A stretch of DNA of 64,000 nucleotides from Lepturacanthus savala (GCA_030544235.1 CM060470.1:12115356-12179355), one strand, 5' to 3'. Positions 37,151 to 48,680 are shown, counted from the first letter of the stretch. The notes: generated by a model not told the origin, from the letters alone. A program made the numbers and translations.

Positions 37151-38700
37151 AGTGATGAGAGCATGTCTCTGTAATTGAAGGTCAAGTTAGCTTTTACCTC
37201 AAGACTTACAGCTATAAAACAGTGTATTCTTTTCATATTGAACATTTCTCTGGCTTTCTTTTCACAACACAATGAATCCCAGTTCTTATTTACTTGCTCT
37301 AGGCCAAACTCCTGCCACAAGCTAATCATGTGCATACCAAAATACAAGATACTGTACAAGATATGCATATATTTTAACCCAAATGCATCAATGGCAGACA
37401 ATGGGCCTCATTTAAGAAGTACTCTTCCATGTTTTCGCACAGCAGCTACATTCTACATTTCAGTAGCACAGCTGCCTCAAAGCCTTTCTTCGGGTCTATG
37501 GCTATAGAATTCTCTCTAACATTTCTGCAGCTGCCTTATCCCTTTACCGCCTCTCATATCCATCATGCAGCTCATCGCTGTAGAAAGATATTTTTTAATC
37601 ATACAACTTCATGTTAGACTGAATTTTTCTTATTTCTGTCATGATACAGTGCTGCTATATATACACACACATACATATAAAGTGCCATTATTTTAGGTAT
37701 TGCTTAGGGCCGCTTGTGACAGTAGGACTTGAAGGTTCATAGTAGGAAATTATAAGTGTCCCACCTACATCAAGTGAATATAAACCTGCTCATAAACAAA
37801 AAGCAAAAAGGGTGCCTTTTTTGTAATTTTAAGGTTTTGATTATGCAAATGATGAAATCTTGCAAACACACATGCAAGCAAATGCGCTGGGGGGAAAAAA
37901 AAAAATCGTACTCTCGCTTTCACTTCTGAGAAAACCAAACAAATATACTAAAAACCCAGACGGGCTGAAGAGTAATACATAGAGTGGAACCAGGCTAGCC
38001 GAACAGGTGGATGTAGTGATGTATTGATATAGTCTAAACTAGTTTAAACTTGTACTCATTCATCCTAGAGTGACACCTGTCTTAAAGCAATACCTCAAGA
38101 ACACCATCACACTAATGCATGGAGTATATGCTTCTTGAGAGTGGTTATGCGTCAACATGTCAGTTAATTATAAACATGTTTATGTGACTTTTAACTGCCA
38201 GTGACACTAAAAAAATACATTTAAATAAACTAATGAATGATGGAAAAAAGCCCACTTTTCTTATTTGACTGACATAACGGTCTAGGACATTAAATAAACA
38301 GTGACCTGCGACATCAGACTGACATGGCGGTGTGCGATATTTAATAGACACAGCGCTCTACATCACTCCAAGGTTGATACAGATTCATTTAACTTCTTGC
38401 CTGATTTAAAAACATGAATAGCATTACTTGCTCCTTTTTGCCACATCTTGTGATATTAAAGAGAATAACCAGATAGGATAACGTGCCACTCTATCAAGAT
38501 TTCATAGTGGTGTAATACAACAAACCACATAACATTCAGTATCAAGACAAGCACGTATCACACTGTGCAGATATTGTTACATAGATTTACGATCAGAAAG
38601 TATCACTGCACTTATCAAATACAGGAGTAGAACAGCTTCTACAAGCTACAACCAGTCATCAGCTGACTGACCCTCTTCATTCAAAGCCTCGGCGGGCTGT
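37151..38700. other. unique DNA, nothing recognised
   Basis: AT-rich, with a short TA-then-CA stretch (37657-37680) and an A run near 37903. Frames at 37102-37617 are small, overlap on both strands and are unsupported. Confidence 0.45.
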
Positions 38701-38729
38701 CAGTCACAACCAGAGCCATCCCATAATAT

Positions 38730-38930
38730 CACCTCCATTAACGTCAGCGTCACTCACCTGTTGTTGTCGCTGCTCAGCCTGGAGTCACTTTAGCGTCGTC
38801 CGGTTGTTTTTCCCGCGTCCTCCCGTCATTCCGATAAAATGAACCCGGCACGTCAGCAAACTTACGCAACTTCTTCCTCCTCTTCGTCGTCATGGCGACA
38901 AACCCATACAATATAATTTCATCAGCACCA
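38730..38930 (-). promoter_or_regulatory. promoter-like stretch with possible first exon (minus strand)
   Basis: GC-richer than its flanks. On the minus strand a GTCGCCATGACG start context opens a 39-codon frame beginning MTTKRRKKLRKFADVPGSF and ending near 38774. A splice-donor-like CAG|GTGAGT follows near 38757, and a second, GC|GTAAGT, lies inside the frame near 38866. CRE-like elements (TGACGTGC near 38846; TGACGTTA near 38738) and a C/EBP-ATF-like TTACGCAAC (38860) are present. This resembles a small housekeeping-type promoter and 5' exon, but no downstream exon was found within the window. Confidence 0.3.
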
Positions 38931-40165
38931 GGTGTGTTACAGTGATACTGTGAGGCGCACAGGTGCTGTTAATTAGCACCTTGAAGTTAACTACACAGCG
39001 ACGACGTTGTGACGCATTCAGGGACACACAGGCTGTCAGAATTTACAATTTCCGGCAGCCATACAATTTGGCCCCTGAATTTTCAACATGAAAGTTTTTT
39101 TTCTTGGGAAAACGAACCACGGATGTATTATAAAACTGGTTAACGGACTGGAAAATGGATGCCATTCATTTCAATGGAAGTCGCTCGCTGAGACATATGC
39201 CGGAAAATTTCCTATCTTTCGGGTTTATGTCGGTTATGTGAACCATAGAGACCGCACAGTAGTCACCCTCCCATGATGCTCTGGGGCCTCCCATCATAAG
39301 AACATGTAATTTTAAAAGAAAAAAAAATCACTTTAAGTCTTTTAATTTACTAGCTGACCATATTAACAACTGTTCGAAAAAATAAATAAATAAAACGCTA
39401 GGAATAGAGACTTTTTCTGACCGTAAGAAAAGGTTTTTGACTGATAAAAAGTCCATCACTTAAAAATATGGAATACAAAGATTTGTAATTAACAGGGGTT
39501 ATATTTGGGGGTGTCCTGTAAACATTTTTACATGATTCTCTTTTACTATTGCAGTCTATGGGGAAAAAAAAAAATCATGGTCATAGAAGTAATTAATAGT
39601 CAAAGGGGCAGAGTTCATAGCAACCTCCATAGCAACAAAGCACAGCACACATGATCATTTGTGTTGCTGGACATATGCAAGAAAATTTATGCAGAACATT
39701 TTATATCATACACACTGTTTCATGAGAATACTTTGAAAAGGTAGAATACAGCGAGGATAAGCATAAGAAAAAGCATGAGAAACAAAACCACCATTGTAAA
39801 TATTGTGAGACCTAAGGAAATTAAACCATTTTCATAACAAACCCTCCGATATGATAGGAAAAATAAAAAAATACATTGTTAATCTACAAGAAATTTATTT
39901 TGGACAACTGCACCGACATCTGTGAGGCAGTGGCGGAGGAGTTTGGGAGGATCACCATTTGGCTGAGTTCTAAATCATATCACAGTATGAACATAGTGGT
40001 GAAATCATAGGGGGAAGTGTTGAAAAGCACATCATTAGACGATCGCATTACGGAAGATCATGGTGCAGTTGTTGAAGGTTTAGACAATTCATCAAGATAG
40101 TTTATCATCTATTGAAAATGTGAACTGATGAGAATGTATTACCCCGTAATTTCAGTTTCAGCTTT
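38931..40165. other. unique DNA, possible unknown repeat at 39060-39300
   Basis: 38961-38981 holds a small inverted repeat, AGGTGCT/AGCACCT, around TTAATT. The stretch 39085-39260 has a 62-codon plus frame and an old-repeat feel (CATTCATTTCAATGGAA), but I cannot name a family. The rest is AT-rich without features. Confidence 0.35.
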
Positions 40166-40288
40166 TATATACGGCTATACATTTATGATTCTCACTGAAG
40201 GCATCAAAACTATGAATGAATCTACAATGTAAATAGTCATGGAAATAAAGAAAACACATTGAATGAGAAGGTGTGTCCAAACTTTTGG

Positions 40289-40290
<2 letters not shown>
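40166..40290 (+). mobile_element. Tc1-like transposon terminus
   Basis: ATCTACAATGTAAATAGTCA followed by AATAAAGAAAACACATTGAA and GTGTGTCCAAACTTTTGGCC matches, from memory, the terminal inverted repeat region of a widespread vertebrate Tc1-like family. The preceding TTCTCACTGAAGGCATCAAA is normally found in the opposite orientation next to this terminus, so the copy looks rearranged or folded back. No transposase remains. The end abuts the TA array at 40291, and Tc1 elements insert at TA. Confidence 0.65.

Positions 40291-40384
<94 letters not shown>
40291..40384. repeat. (TA)47 microsatellite
   Basis: 94 bp of pure TA starting exactly at the terminus of the Tc1-like sequence. The Tyr-Ile frame through it is an artefact. 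Confidence 0.98.
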
Positions 40385-40385
<1 letters not shown>

Positions 40386-41130
40386 CTCATATTGAACTTT
40401 GGTAAAGGTTTAGACAGTTTGCTTACGATGAGGAATTCTAAAATGGATCCAGCAATGCATGAAAATGAAATGGAATTGACTTCTGAAATAGAATGCACAT
40501 CTTAAGTTCACCCTTTTCTCTCTATGCCAAACTTCAAACAGATTTTGAATTCTTTCCAGATGCTCGGGCCACCAGTGACCCGTTTCATAGGCATCCCGGT
40601 GCGTTTACGGTACAGGCCTGTGCAAAGCGGCATATAACCCGGTCTCACCGAGGTGCTGGTGTCGGTGGTCCTGTTCCTGTGTGGCACACACGCTGCGTCT
40701 GAAAACTGTTCACCACATGCTTAGAATCACTGATGGAGATACGAGCAAGTCTTTTCAAAGGCTGTGATCAAATGGTGAGCCAGAAAAAAAAATAATCCTA
40801 TAAAAATAATTTTATCTCCCGTTCTTTTGTATTCTTGACACAGATGCAACAATACCATTTAATTTAATTTAGAGAGGCCACTTTAATGCCAAATTGTCCA
40901 GATGTTGCCCCGAATGTTTATAGGAGAAGATAAACCGGTTCCTGTTTCCTGGCAAGATTGATGTGGAAAGTTGCACGGCGACAGGCAGGAGAGATACAGG
41001 TTGTTGTTTTGGGGTCAAATTGCATTCGCCACAAAGATGTCATCAGTGAGAGATGAAGTGCAGCGACCTCCGGGGATGATTAGAAAACATCATTATATCC
41101 CAGCTGTGGGACACTAACTATTTATGACTG
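40385..41130. other. unique DNA, nothing recognised
   Basis: Mixed composition. A 69-codon plus frame at 40493-40702 has no domain. A moderate-GC stretch (40550-40700) might be regulatory. Confidence 0.4.
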
Positions 41131-41620
41131 CTGGTGATTCATTCCGTCACTATGGTGCGTAACCTTTTCCTGTATTATCTTCTCCGTGGCCACGGAAACA
41201 AGGTGTCGCGCGCGTGGAGAAATCGGTTTTGCCAATTCGCCTTCCTCCGCCCCTCAACTTCAGCTTTGATCAAGCCTCCGCGGCCGCTGACGGGAGCGGA
41301 GTGCCGCAGCCGGAGCCTCTGCCCGCGCGGACGCCGGGATATCTGTCAGACAGCGGAATGATTTGTTATGCAAACCATTATTCAAATCTGACAAGATGCA
41401 GAGTGGCTACTTTGCTATTAATGGCGTCTCACGCGGGAAGGCTCTTATTGATGTTGACAGCCACACCTTGTGATTACCATGCTCATCGCGCAGGACTGTG
41501 ACGTGACTAATAAAGGAGGCGAAGAGTGATGGGAATTTAACGCGTGCGCGCGCACGAGTCTCCGTCGTGCGTGCGCTCGAACGCGTGTAAAGCCCCGATG
41601 CGCTCGGATATTTCCTCAGA
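41130..41620. promoter_or_regulatory. CpG-rich block
   Basis: Clearly elevated GC and CpG, with CGCGCGCG (41207-41213), CCGCGGCCGC (41278-41287) and two ACGCGT sites (about 41540 and 41580). CGTGCGCGCGCACG at 41543-41556 is a perfect 14-bp palindrome with Z-DNA potential. TTATGCAAACCATTATTCAA at 41366 is POU/SOX-like. Overlapping frames lack domains. This could be an unmethylated CpG island or a conserved enhancer. Confidence 0.4.
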
Positions 41621-42172
41621 AGTATAATTCGGGCCATATTTTCATTTGAGGTTCCTGGCTGTTATTTGATTAAATTTGTTTCAGCTGCATCTGTCTACTT
41701 GAAAGCAACACATGGCGGCTTTGTTATTCGCTCTTTCCGATCAGAGAGAATACGGCGCGACAACCTCCCGCCTCATCGCAGCAACAAGCGCATATACAGC
41801 ACATGGAAATCCATTTGAATAACTAAACTTGTACCGAATACTTTGGACCTTTAGAGGCAATGGCTATCTTCATCCTACATGACTATTATTATCTATTATT
41901 AGCCTTTATTCTCAATAAAAACATATGTCTATTGATGTTTATAATGATTGATTGACAAATCCCATTAATGAAGACAAACCAATAATTAATAGATCCTACT
42001 AATATGAATTGGTCCTTATTGCAGAGTCATGGAGCTCCATTATTGTCAAACAAAAAGAAAAAAAAAATGACATGCACCACACCACTGGATGATATGTTCA
42101 TTCATTACATTCAATTGTGTCCAGATTATATAGACTCTCCGTTGAAGGTTCCATAATGTAATGTAACATAAA
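41621..42172. other. unique AT-rich DNA
   Basis: Nothing recognised apart from an A run at 42056-42067. Confidence 0.45.
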
Positions 42173-42540
42173 GTCAGTCAGTCATCTTCTATACCTGCTT
42201 ATTCCTCATTAGGGTCGCAGGGGTCTCCTGGAGCCAATCCCAGCGCGTTATGGCGAGAGGCAGGGATACACCCCGGATGGTCGCCAGCCAATCATGGGGC
42301 ACACACACCATTCACTCACACACTCACTCATCTACGGGCAATTTAGAGTTGCCAATTAACCTCAGCATGTTTTTGGACTGTGGGAGGAAGCCGGAGTACC
42401 CGGTGAAAACCCACACAGACACGGGGAGAACATGCAAACTCCACACAGAAAGGTCCCAGACCCAGGACCAAGGAGGTCTTGAACCTGCGACCTTCTTGCT
42501 GTGAGGCAACAGCGCTAACTCCTGCCCCACTGTGTCGCCC
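42173..42540 (-). mobile_element. tRNA-headed SINE-like repeat (GGGCGACACAGTGG type, minus strand)
   Basis: On the minus strand it starts at 42540 with GGGCGACACAGTGGGGCAGG, followed by a B-box-like GGTTCAAGACC (42475-42485). It then carries the well-known body GTGGAGTTTGCATGTTCTCC and CCTCCCACAGTCCAAAAACA. It ends CTGCGACCCTAATGAGGAAT with a (GACT)n tail at 42173-42184. That 3' part resembles a LINE tail, presumably the source of its retroposition machinery. A weak direct repeat, TAATGT, flanks it (about 42154 and 42541). Confidence 0.75.
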
Positions 42541-43160
42541 TAATGTTGAAAGTGAGATTAGAATAACCTTTTGATTATAAGGTCTAGGTGGTGCACAAAT
42601 TCTCTCATTTTTTTAAAAGCTCATCCTACAGAAAGCCCATAGACAGAAACTTTGCCTAAAAATCACAAAATCCTTCATTTGATTGCTGCATATTCATTAC
42701 CTCTCCCTTCATTTTTTTCTCTCTCCTCTGTCTGACATATAAATTTACAACAAACAGCTACTGCTGATGTTGTATTTTTTTTTTTCTATAAACATGTCAT
42801 GTGTCACGGTACAGCTTTGGTAGCAGCTTTCGTAAGTTGTAAAACTCCCGTTAAGTTCTGAAATACACTAAACACTCTTTACAGTCAACACAGACATACT
42901 TTTGTTCTTTACACATCCTCATTCCAGTGTCGTTGGATAAACCTCTAAATTGCATATGTAATCCCTCCATATGTGATACTGTCATCTTTAGGAAACAAAT
43001 GAAAGCAAATAGAAAGGCTGAGTCTGGCGGGGGTTTCGCTGAAGGTGAAATCACGAGGTTGGCATGCGGGTTACACAAACAAGACGTACCGTTAGAAACG
43101 GCCCGGTGGCTACCTTACTCTGTGATTCCAGTTTCTGAAACGAGAGATACAGAATAGCCT
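42541..43160. other. unique DNA, nothing recognised
   Basis: AT-rich with a T run at 42775-42786. Overlapping frames at 42851-43157 are unsupported. Confidence 0.4.
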
Positions 43161-43900
43161 CCTCTTTCTTTTTCTCTTAATCTTTTTCTCTGCCTCCAGG
43201 CGCGTGTGTGCGGGACAGAAATGGGAAAGAAAAATCATTCTTTTTTTCTTTTTTTTCTCTCTCTCTCTGCTCAACCAAGGTCAGCCAAAGCAGTCTGCGG
43301 AGCTTTAAACAAATTAATCCCTTACCTCTGGGGTTCGGGGTACCATCTATCTGAGCTGTAATGTGATAAGGGGACAGGGTGGAGAACAGGGAACCAGCAG
43401 GTGCTCGGCACGGCTAACACGCGCTCATTTCATCACCTGACACCGTTCCCTTCCCCATTACGCCTACACCTCGGCAGCCTCCAAGGTGACTACGCCACAG
43501 GTACGGGGAAATGGGAAAATAGCTTATTCATCCCGGTTATCAAAATCGCTCCAAAAATAAGCAGATCTCCTGCAAATCCCTGTAGCTGATGTGCACTAGT
43601 GCTGCATTGGAACTGACACACCTACGGCAGCCTGGATCTCCCTCGGGGCGCGCGCGATATGAGGAGAAAGCGGAGCTGTGTCAGAGTGGAAATCCTTCAC
43701 TTACGTGCAGACACATAGTCGGGGAGCTTCTGCGGCAAGTATAGATTATGGCCGTTTAATATCTGAAGATGTAGGCATTAATGGGGCCGGACGGGGCTGG
43801 GTTTTTTTAGACGCGCTGGGCGTGTGGTGATCCTGAGCACAGTGATCCGGCTCCATATTGTGACGGAGTAGAGGGGGGGGGGGAGAGGAAAGAAAACGAA
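43160..43900. promoter_or_regulatory. candidate conserved non-coding block
   Basis: Moderate-GC DNA after a CT-rich tract (43241-43270), with a CGCGCGCGA motif near 43648. A G run ends it at 43873-43882. No gene is seen. Regulatory role inferred from composition. Confidence 0.25.
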
Positions 43901-44215
43901 AGCTCAGCAGAAGGAGGGAGCGAACGGGATGATGTATGGGAGTCTCAGTGTCCTTATGACATTTCCATCAACCTATAAAGACTTAATGGGGGGATGCATT
44001 GTCACACACGAAATGTAAGACGAGAGGGAGAGGCGGAGAAAGACTTGAGAAAAATGCAAAAAAAAAAAAAAAGGACTAAACGAAAGAGAAACGGGGTCAG
44101 GAAGGGAAGGCGTTTCGGCAGGATAGAGCGTATTGTCAGGTGCTGTGAAATAGCACGTCATAACTAAACGTCAAAAATAAAAAGAAAGGCAACTCTGAGA
44201 GGTTTGATATCACTT
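43901..44215. other. purine-rich DNA
   Basis: Plus-strand A/G-rich stretch with A runs (44057-44073). The short minus-strand frame is Ser/Phe-rich and compositional. Confidence 0.4.
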
Positions 44216-44700
44216 CTCACTCCTTCCCCGCCCTATCTCCCCCCCCCCACGCCGTCCCGAAATTAACTGGCGTGTCTGCGCGGAGACAGATCGCCGTGCG
44301 CCGAGCAACGGCCACGTCGGCGCGTTCCGCGCTCGCCGCCGTCGCTGCCGCAGGACGAACACAGAACGGAGCAGACTGCGAGGATGTCACCGGGCCGCTT
44401 GACGGATGGCGGAGCTCCAGGGACCGTCACTCTTGCTCACTCGCGTCTGCTGAGTCTGCGATGATGCCTTCAGAGGCCTATCATTCTTTTCTTTCTTTTT
44501 ATTTTTTTTTCCCCCCTTTCCCTCTTGTAAAAGATCAGCGCGTGGCATATGGGAAGGAGAAGCCGAGCTCGTGTTCACGATTTGCACATCGGAGCGGCGC
44601 GGAAATAGTGTTGTTTTGCGCGCGTGGTGAGATGAAACTCTGTTCTCTGCACACCAGATGGAACACTTCATCTTTCTGGGGTTTGAAGTGACAGAATCAA
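44216..44700. promoter_or_regulatory. CpG-rich block
   Basis: A CpG-dense core at 44262-44420 follows a C run (44240-44249). A CT tract (44484-44526) and further CpG-rich sequence lie to the right. The Arg/Ala-rich 139-codon plus frame at 44272-44691 is typical of GC-rich DNA and reads through the CT tract, so it is not taken as a gene. The block may be a CpG island promoter or enhancer. Confidence 0.35.
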
Positions 44701-45473
44701 AAACCTAATGAGGAAACCAGATCCGCGTGTACAAATTGCCACAGAAGGACTTCACACTGAGATCCGATGAAGGGCCACTTTGAGCGCCATCTTGTCGTTC
44801 CAGTCGCTTTTGTCACACGCTCCTTTGTCTATGAAATGCACGGCGTGCGTTCATGAATGCGCGTGGTGCACCCGATACTATTTTACATTCATCAATATTA
44901 AACCCGCGCTGGCTGTTCGCCCTTGACTGTACAGTTGACATATGCTAACACACCTCTGCACATCACACCCCCTCGGTTTCAGGAAGTGATAATGAGAATC
45001 GTGAGACTCTGAGGAATAGATATACTGTTGGCGTGACATATTTGGAGGAGTGACATATTGAACATGAAACGGTTTGGGATATTCAGGGCCTCGGTGTCAT
45101 AAAACAAAACTGCATAAGCCATCATTGTCCTCTCCAAGTCTCTGTTGGCATAAATCTCTTGCCTCCGGGGTTTGGCAGAGATGCCACCTGCAAAATTTAA
45201 TGTCAAAACAATGTCAGCAACATTATATGTGTTTACTGAAGCTTATTGTTGTATAAATGAATATTAAGGTAGTTCCGTGTGTTTTTGCTTGCAGCTCGTT
45301 CCATTGTTCCCAATTGGCCGAACAAATGTACGTCTACTGTTTTTCCATCTTTAGCCCATCCCCTGTCCCTCTATTTAGCATTTACAACTACGGTATGCAC
45401 CACAACTGCTGTATAAACCGATAATTAATGGAAATTTAGTAAAAAATCTGATGTATTTATAGGAAAAGGTATA
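44701..45473. other. unique DNA, nothing recognised
   Basis: Moderate GC to about 44960, then AT-rich. Short opposing frames at 44979-45256 are unsupported. Confidence 0.4.
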
Positions 45474-45507
45474 CCCCAACCCTAATCCTAATCCTAACCC
45501 TAACCCA
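45474..45507. repeat. telomere-like (CCCTAA)n interstitial array
   Basis: Consecutive units CCCAA, CCCTAA, TCCTAA, TCCTAA, CCCTAA, CCC read as four to five near-perfect copies of the vertebrate telomere repeat in its C-rich orientation. The flanks are ordinary AT-rich DNA. Confidence 0.85.
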
Positions 45508-45631
45508 TAAATGATAAATAACGGGGAATACATTACAAATCAATACCATTAGTTGTGATAGTACTGTTCTCCACTTGAAGCGTAACCTGTAAAAAATACA
45601 CTATGGTGATGCCAAATGGAGAGAGAGGAAC

Positions 45632-45870
45632 TTATGGGTGACCCTGGATGACAAACTGTCGCCAGCAAACATCTCAGCAGTAGCTTGCTTCTGGAGATTC
45701 TTGCTGTATAACAACCTCACTACGTGACCCAGGTCCTCATCCAGGCACTTGTCATCATCTCCCACCTGGACTACTACACACCATGCAGCTCGACCTCTGC
45801 AGCCAGTCGAACAAGCTCTTTGTCGTAGCTCACACCCAGTTTCTGCTGGCCTACAAGGGGATGAAGACAG
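45632..45870 (+). pseudogene. L2/CR1-type LINE reverse transcriptase fragment
   Basis: One plus frame gives WVTLDDKLSPANISAVA followed by RFLLYN. After a frameshift near 45712 another gives TQVLIQALVI and SHLDYY, and further on LLAYKG. These match, in order, the conserved C-terminal region of L2/CR1-like LINE polymerases (LGVTLDD..., YNIRRIRPYLT, VLVQALVISRLDYCNSLL, LLAYKAVNG). The fragment is degenerate, with several stops and frame changes. Confidence 0.65.
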
Positions 45871-45980
45871 ATTCAATTAATTTTGAATTTTGCATAATAA
45901 CAAGCAATTCCTCCATACGGAACTGCTCCTTGGAGAATGAAGTCACTACACAAGGAAGAAATTGTCCAAATTGTCGTATT

Positions 45981-46060
45981 AATCAGAATCTGCTTTATTG
46001 GCCAAATATGAACACATACAAGGACTTTTTCTTGTCTTTGCTCTCATTGAACAAACAAAG
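45981..46060 (+). repeat. dispersed repeat, copy 1 (GAATC..CTTTATTGGCC type)
   Basis: AATCTGCTTTATTGGCCAAA followed by TATGAACACATACAAGGACT resembles a common fish interspersed repeat. It aligns with 60722-60800, which shares TTTATTGGCC, AATATG, ACACATA and GGA-TTTGTCT-type blocks in order. Confidence 0.55.
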
Positions 46061-47440
46061 CAGCAGGTATTAAAATATCCATATAAGTTGAGGTCATGTT
46101 TGCGAGGACATCCCATTTAGGAGCTCCGTCTGACCATATATGATCTATGCTTGTCCTTGTCCAGGTTTAGTTGACCAAACCTTATCTCTGTTAACTTGCA
46201 TAACAATAGCAAACTCAAACATAATGTGACAACAGTTAATAGCTATTGAAGTAGGATATCATTATAAAACACTTGGCTGTAACATTCAAGTGATTAGACA
46301 ATATAATAGTACAGCAAAAAACATATCCACAGTAGAATCATTTCATTAAGTAATAAAATCCATCAAATCAAATGCAAAAATAATAACAGTGAAGTCTAGC
46401 CTCTAATTTATACCATTGTTCCTTTATAAACTTTTTATGTTGTTATAAACTCCAGTGCTTTCTTGAAATTAAATGACAATACAATCCCAGGTCAAGGCAG
46501 CTCTTGCCACAAACAGATGCTATTCTTTTCTAAATCACTTTTTCTAAGTGAAAACAAGCTGCCGCTACTACAATTTTTTTTTTTTTGTGGTCACAGCATT
46601 TACACCTGGCTGAGATCCGATCGCAGTGCGAGCCTGACCGCCTCCAAATGTGGTGTGGGCCGATCCAATCCCATTCCCATTGCAACGAGTCCTGAATGTA
46701 TTTAGACCTTATCTTGATAACATCTCAAGATGTAGATCACATTTTATTGCCAGGTGTAAATGGGGTATTAAAACATGATTCTAGTTCTCCCTCCTACTGA
46801 GGTCAATTACTGCTGCTGGAGCAGCTGTGCCTCAGAGAGAAAGCTTTGTAAAATTGTAAGGCTCTAAAAGCTTCGCCCACTAGAGACTGACGACTTTCCT
46901 CCGGGTTTCGCTGCTAAATCTGGTTGGATCTGATTTTGTGGAACCAGTTGGATGGGTTTTAAGAACAATACGATGACTGCCTGAATGTCTTCAGTTAATT
47001 TCAAAAGCTAGGCTCAATTAAAATGAACACAATTAGGTGTCCAAATGATCAGTGAAAGTGGTTTTCTTCATGGCCATCAGTCCTCCTTTTCATACTGACT
47101 ATTAAATGGTCCCATTCAAATGTGCTTCCAGTGTACAGTAAGTGAAAGAGGACAAAACCCAATGTGTCATTTAAAAGTTGAAGCTTCAACTGTATAAGTC
47201 AAATCAATTGAATATCTGACATTTTTACAGTCTAGATAAGATAAACAGATCGCTTTTGTACAGTAGCACGACTGCGGATTTGGCCACCAATCACTTATAT
47301 TGTAAGTGCATTATAAAAGGGATTTTCTGATGCCTGGTTTGAAAGGGAGAAATGATTCTGTTCATCACTGTTCATTTAGCTACTGTTTTAAGACCACTTG
47401 TCCTTTAATAAATGTAGTAACCCATTTCAGGTCGAGATGA
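46061..47440. other. unique AT-rich DNA
   Basis: Nothing recognised apart from a T run (46576-46585). A stretch around 47020-47140 of mixed composition may be regulatory. Confidence 0.4.
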
Positions 47441-47730
47441 AATATGAGCACCATCAGAATGAGCCGAGGAGGAGATGATGGCGAATCCAGCCCATTAGAC
47501 CCGCCGTCTCTTCAGTTGTGCCCTTATGAGAGTCGATATCAAGTGAGCGCGTGACACAGGGTGGCCTCTACGCGTTGCCCGGCCATCCCATTGATCCGCC
47601 AAGGCGAACAGTAATTACCACTAATACCAGTCAGAGGACATGACAATTTGTGTCATGTCTCTCCCAGGCTCCCATAGGCCATTATCTGGTGGTTCATTAA
47701 AGGGAAAGACAGTCACAGCCTGACCCCATG
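47440..47730. promoter_or_regulatory. candidate conserved non-coding block with hairpin and TAATTA site
   Basis: Repeat-free. It contains GTAATTACC at 47611-47619 and, 18 bp on, a perfect inverted repeat GACATGACA (47637-47645), ATTTG, TGTCATGTC (47651-47659). TATCTGGTGG and TTCATTAAAG follow. Dense short palindromes in unique sequence suggest a dimeric factor site. Regulatory role inferred. Confidence 0.35.
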
Positions 47731-48569
47731 GCTTGTTGGGTGTTGAGGGAGCTGAGCTAAGCATGACATGTCCACTGAGCTAAACCATCTGTGACATGCA
47801 GCGCAGACCCGTTGTGTACTGCAGGCTGCGCCTTCTTATCCTTTGATATAGCATGAGAGTCCAGCGTTTCATCACAATAGGTGCGAGGAAGTGCTACGGC
47901 AGCTAAAACTGCCTGGCTGTTTAGAGGAGAACGGGGATAATTGCAAACTCGAACATTCCTGTGAAGCTGCGAGCGCAGAGTTGGATAGATTCGGGCTTAC
48001 GTTGATGAACGGGTATGAACTCTTTTCCCCAACTGTTGGCGTAATGGAAATAAGGATTTCGCCCGAAAATTCAAAACATTATTTTTGAAAGAAAAAAAAA
48101 AGAGACAAACCCTCTTGACTTTGATTTATCACCTAGAGCAGTAAGCAGCAAGACTTATCAATAGCCGGTTATGTTCAAGAACTATTGATTGTCCCTGGTG
48201 CAGGTGGTACAGTCGTACCTGTCAGCGGTTTAACAACAAAGACTAGGAGCCTGCCTGAGCCAGAGGAGTTGCTTTTTTTCTTTTTTCCGACTGAAAGACG
48301 CTGGCGATTAGCATGAGATGTAGCACTTTTTCAAGGATTGACTCCTGCCTGCTGATGGAGATGATCCCCGTAGAGAATCAAGATTGATAATTAACCTCCA
48401 AGCTGGAGGCGATAGCTTTCCAGTCTGAAATGTGAGATATCAGACTTGACCAAGACAGGCACCTTTACAACATCTGGGCTAACATCTCACTGCCAGGGAG
48501 AGGGCTATCGGAGGTAAGGCCAAACCCTGCTATCGACATGCTAATGCTAATAACAGAATGGCTGTTAAC
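47731..48569. other. unique DNA, nothing recognised
   Basis: Mixed composition. The 65-codon plus frame at 47891-48088 has no domain. An A run lies near 48090. Confidence 0.4.
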
Positions 48570-48680
48570 GTAAGGTCAAGGTTTCTTTATTGGTCTCCCT
48601 TTAGAGAAATCTGCCTGGCATAAAAGGAAGATAACATTCTAGACAATACAAGACAATGAATAAACATATAAATAATAAAT
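48570..48680 (+). repeat. possible dispersed repeat (TTTATTGGTCTCCC type)
   Basis: AAGGTTTCTTTATTGGTCTC followed by GAGAAATCTGCCTGG and then A-rich AATAAAC/ATAAATAAT sequence. Similar segments are common in fish genomes. The relation to the copies at 45981 and 60722 is limited to the TTTATTGG core and a downstream (A)AAT(T/C)TG block. Confidence 0.4.

Noticed and set aside
44272..44691. 139-codon plus-strand frame starting Met-Ser-Ala-Arg-Arg
   Set aside because: Arg/Ala-rich start from CpG-dense DNA, then a Phe-rich stretch from a CT tract. It reads across compositional boundaries and resembles no protein.
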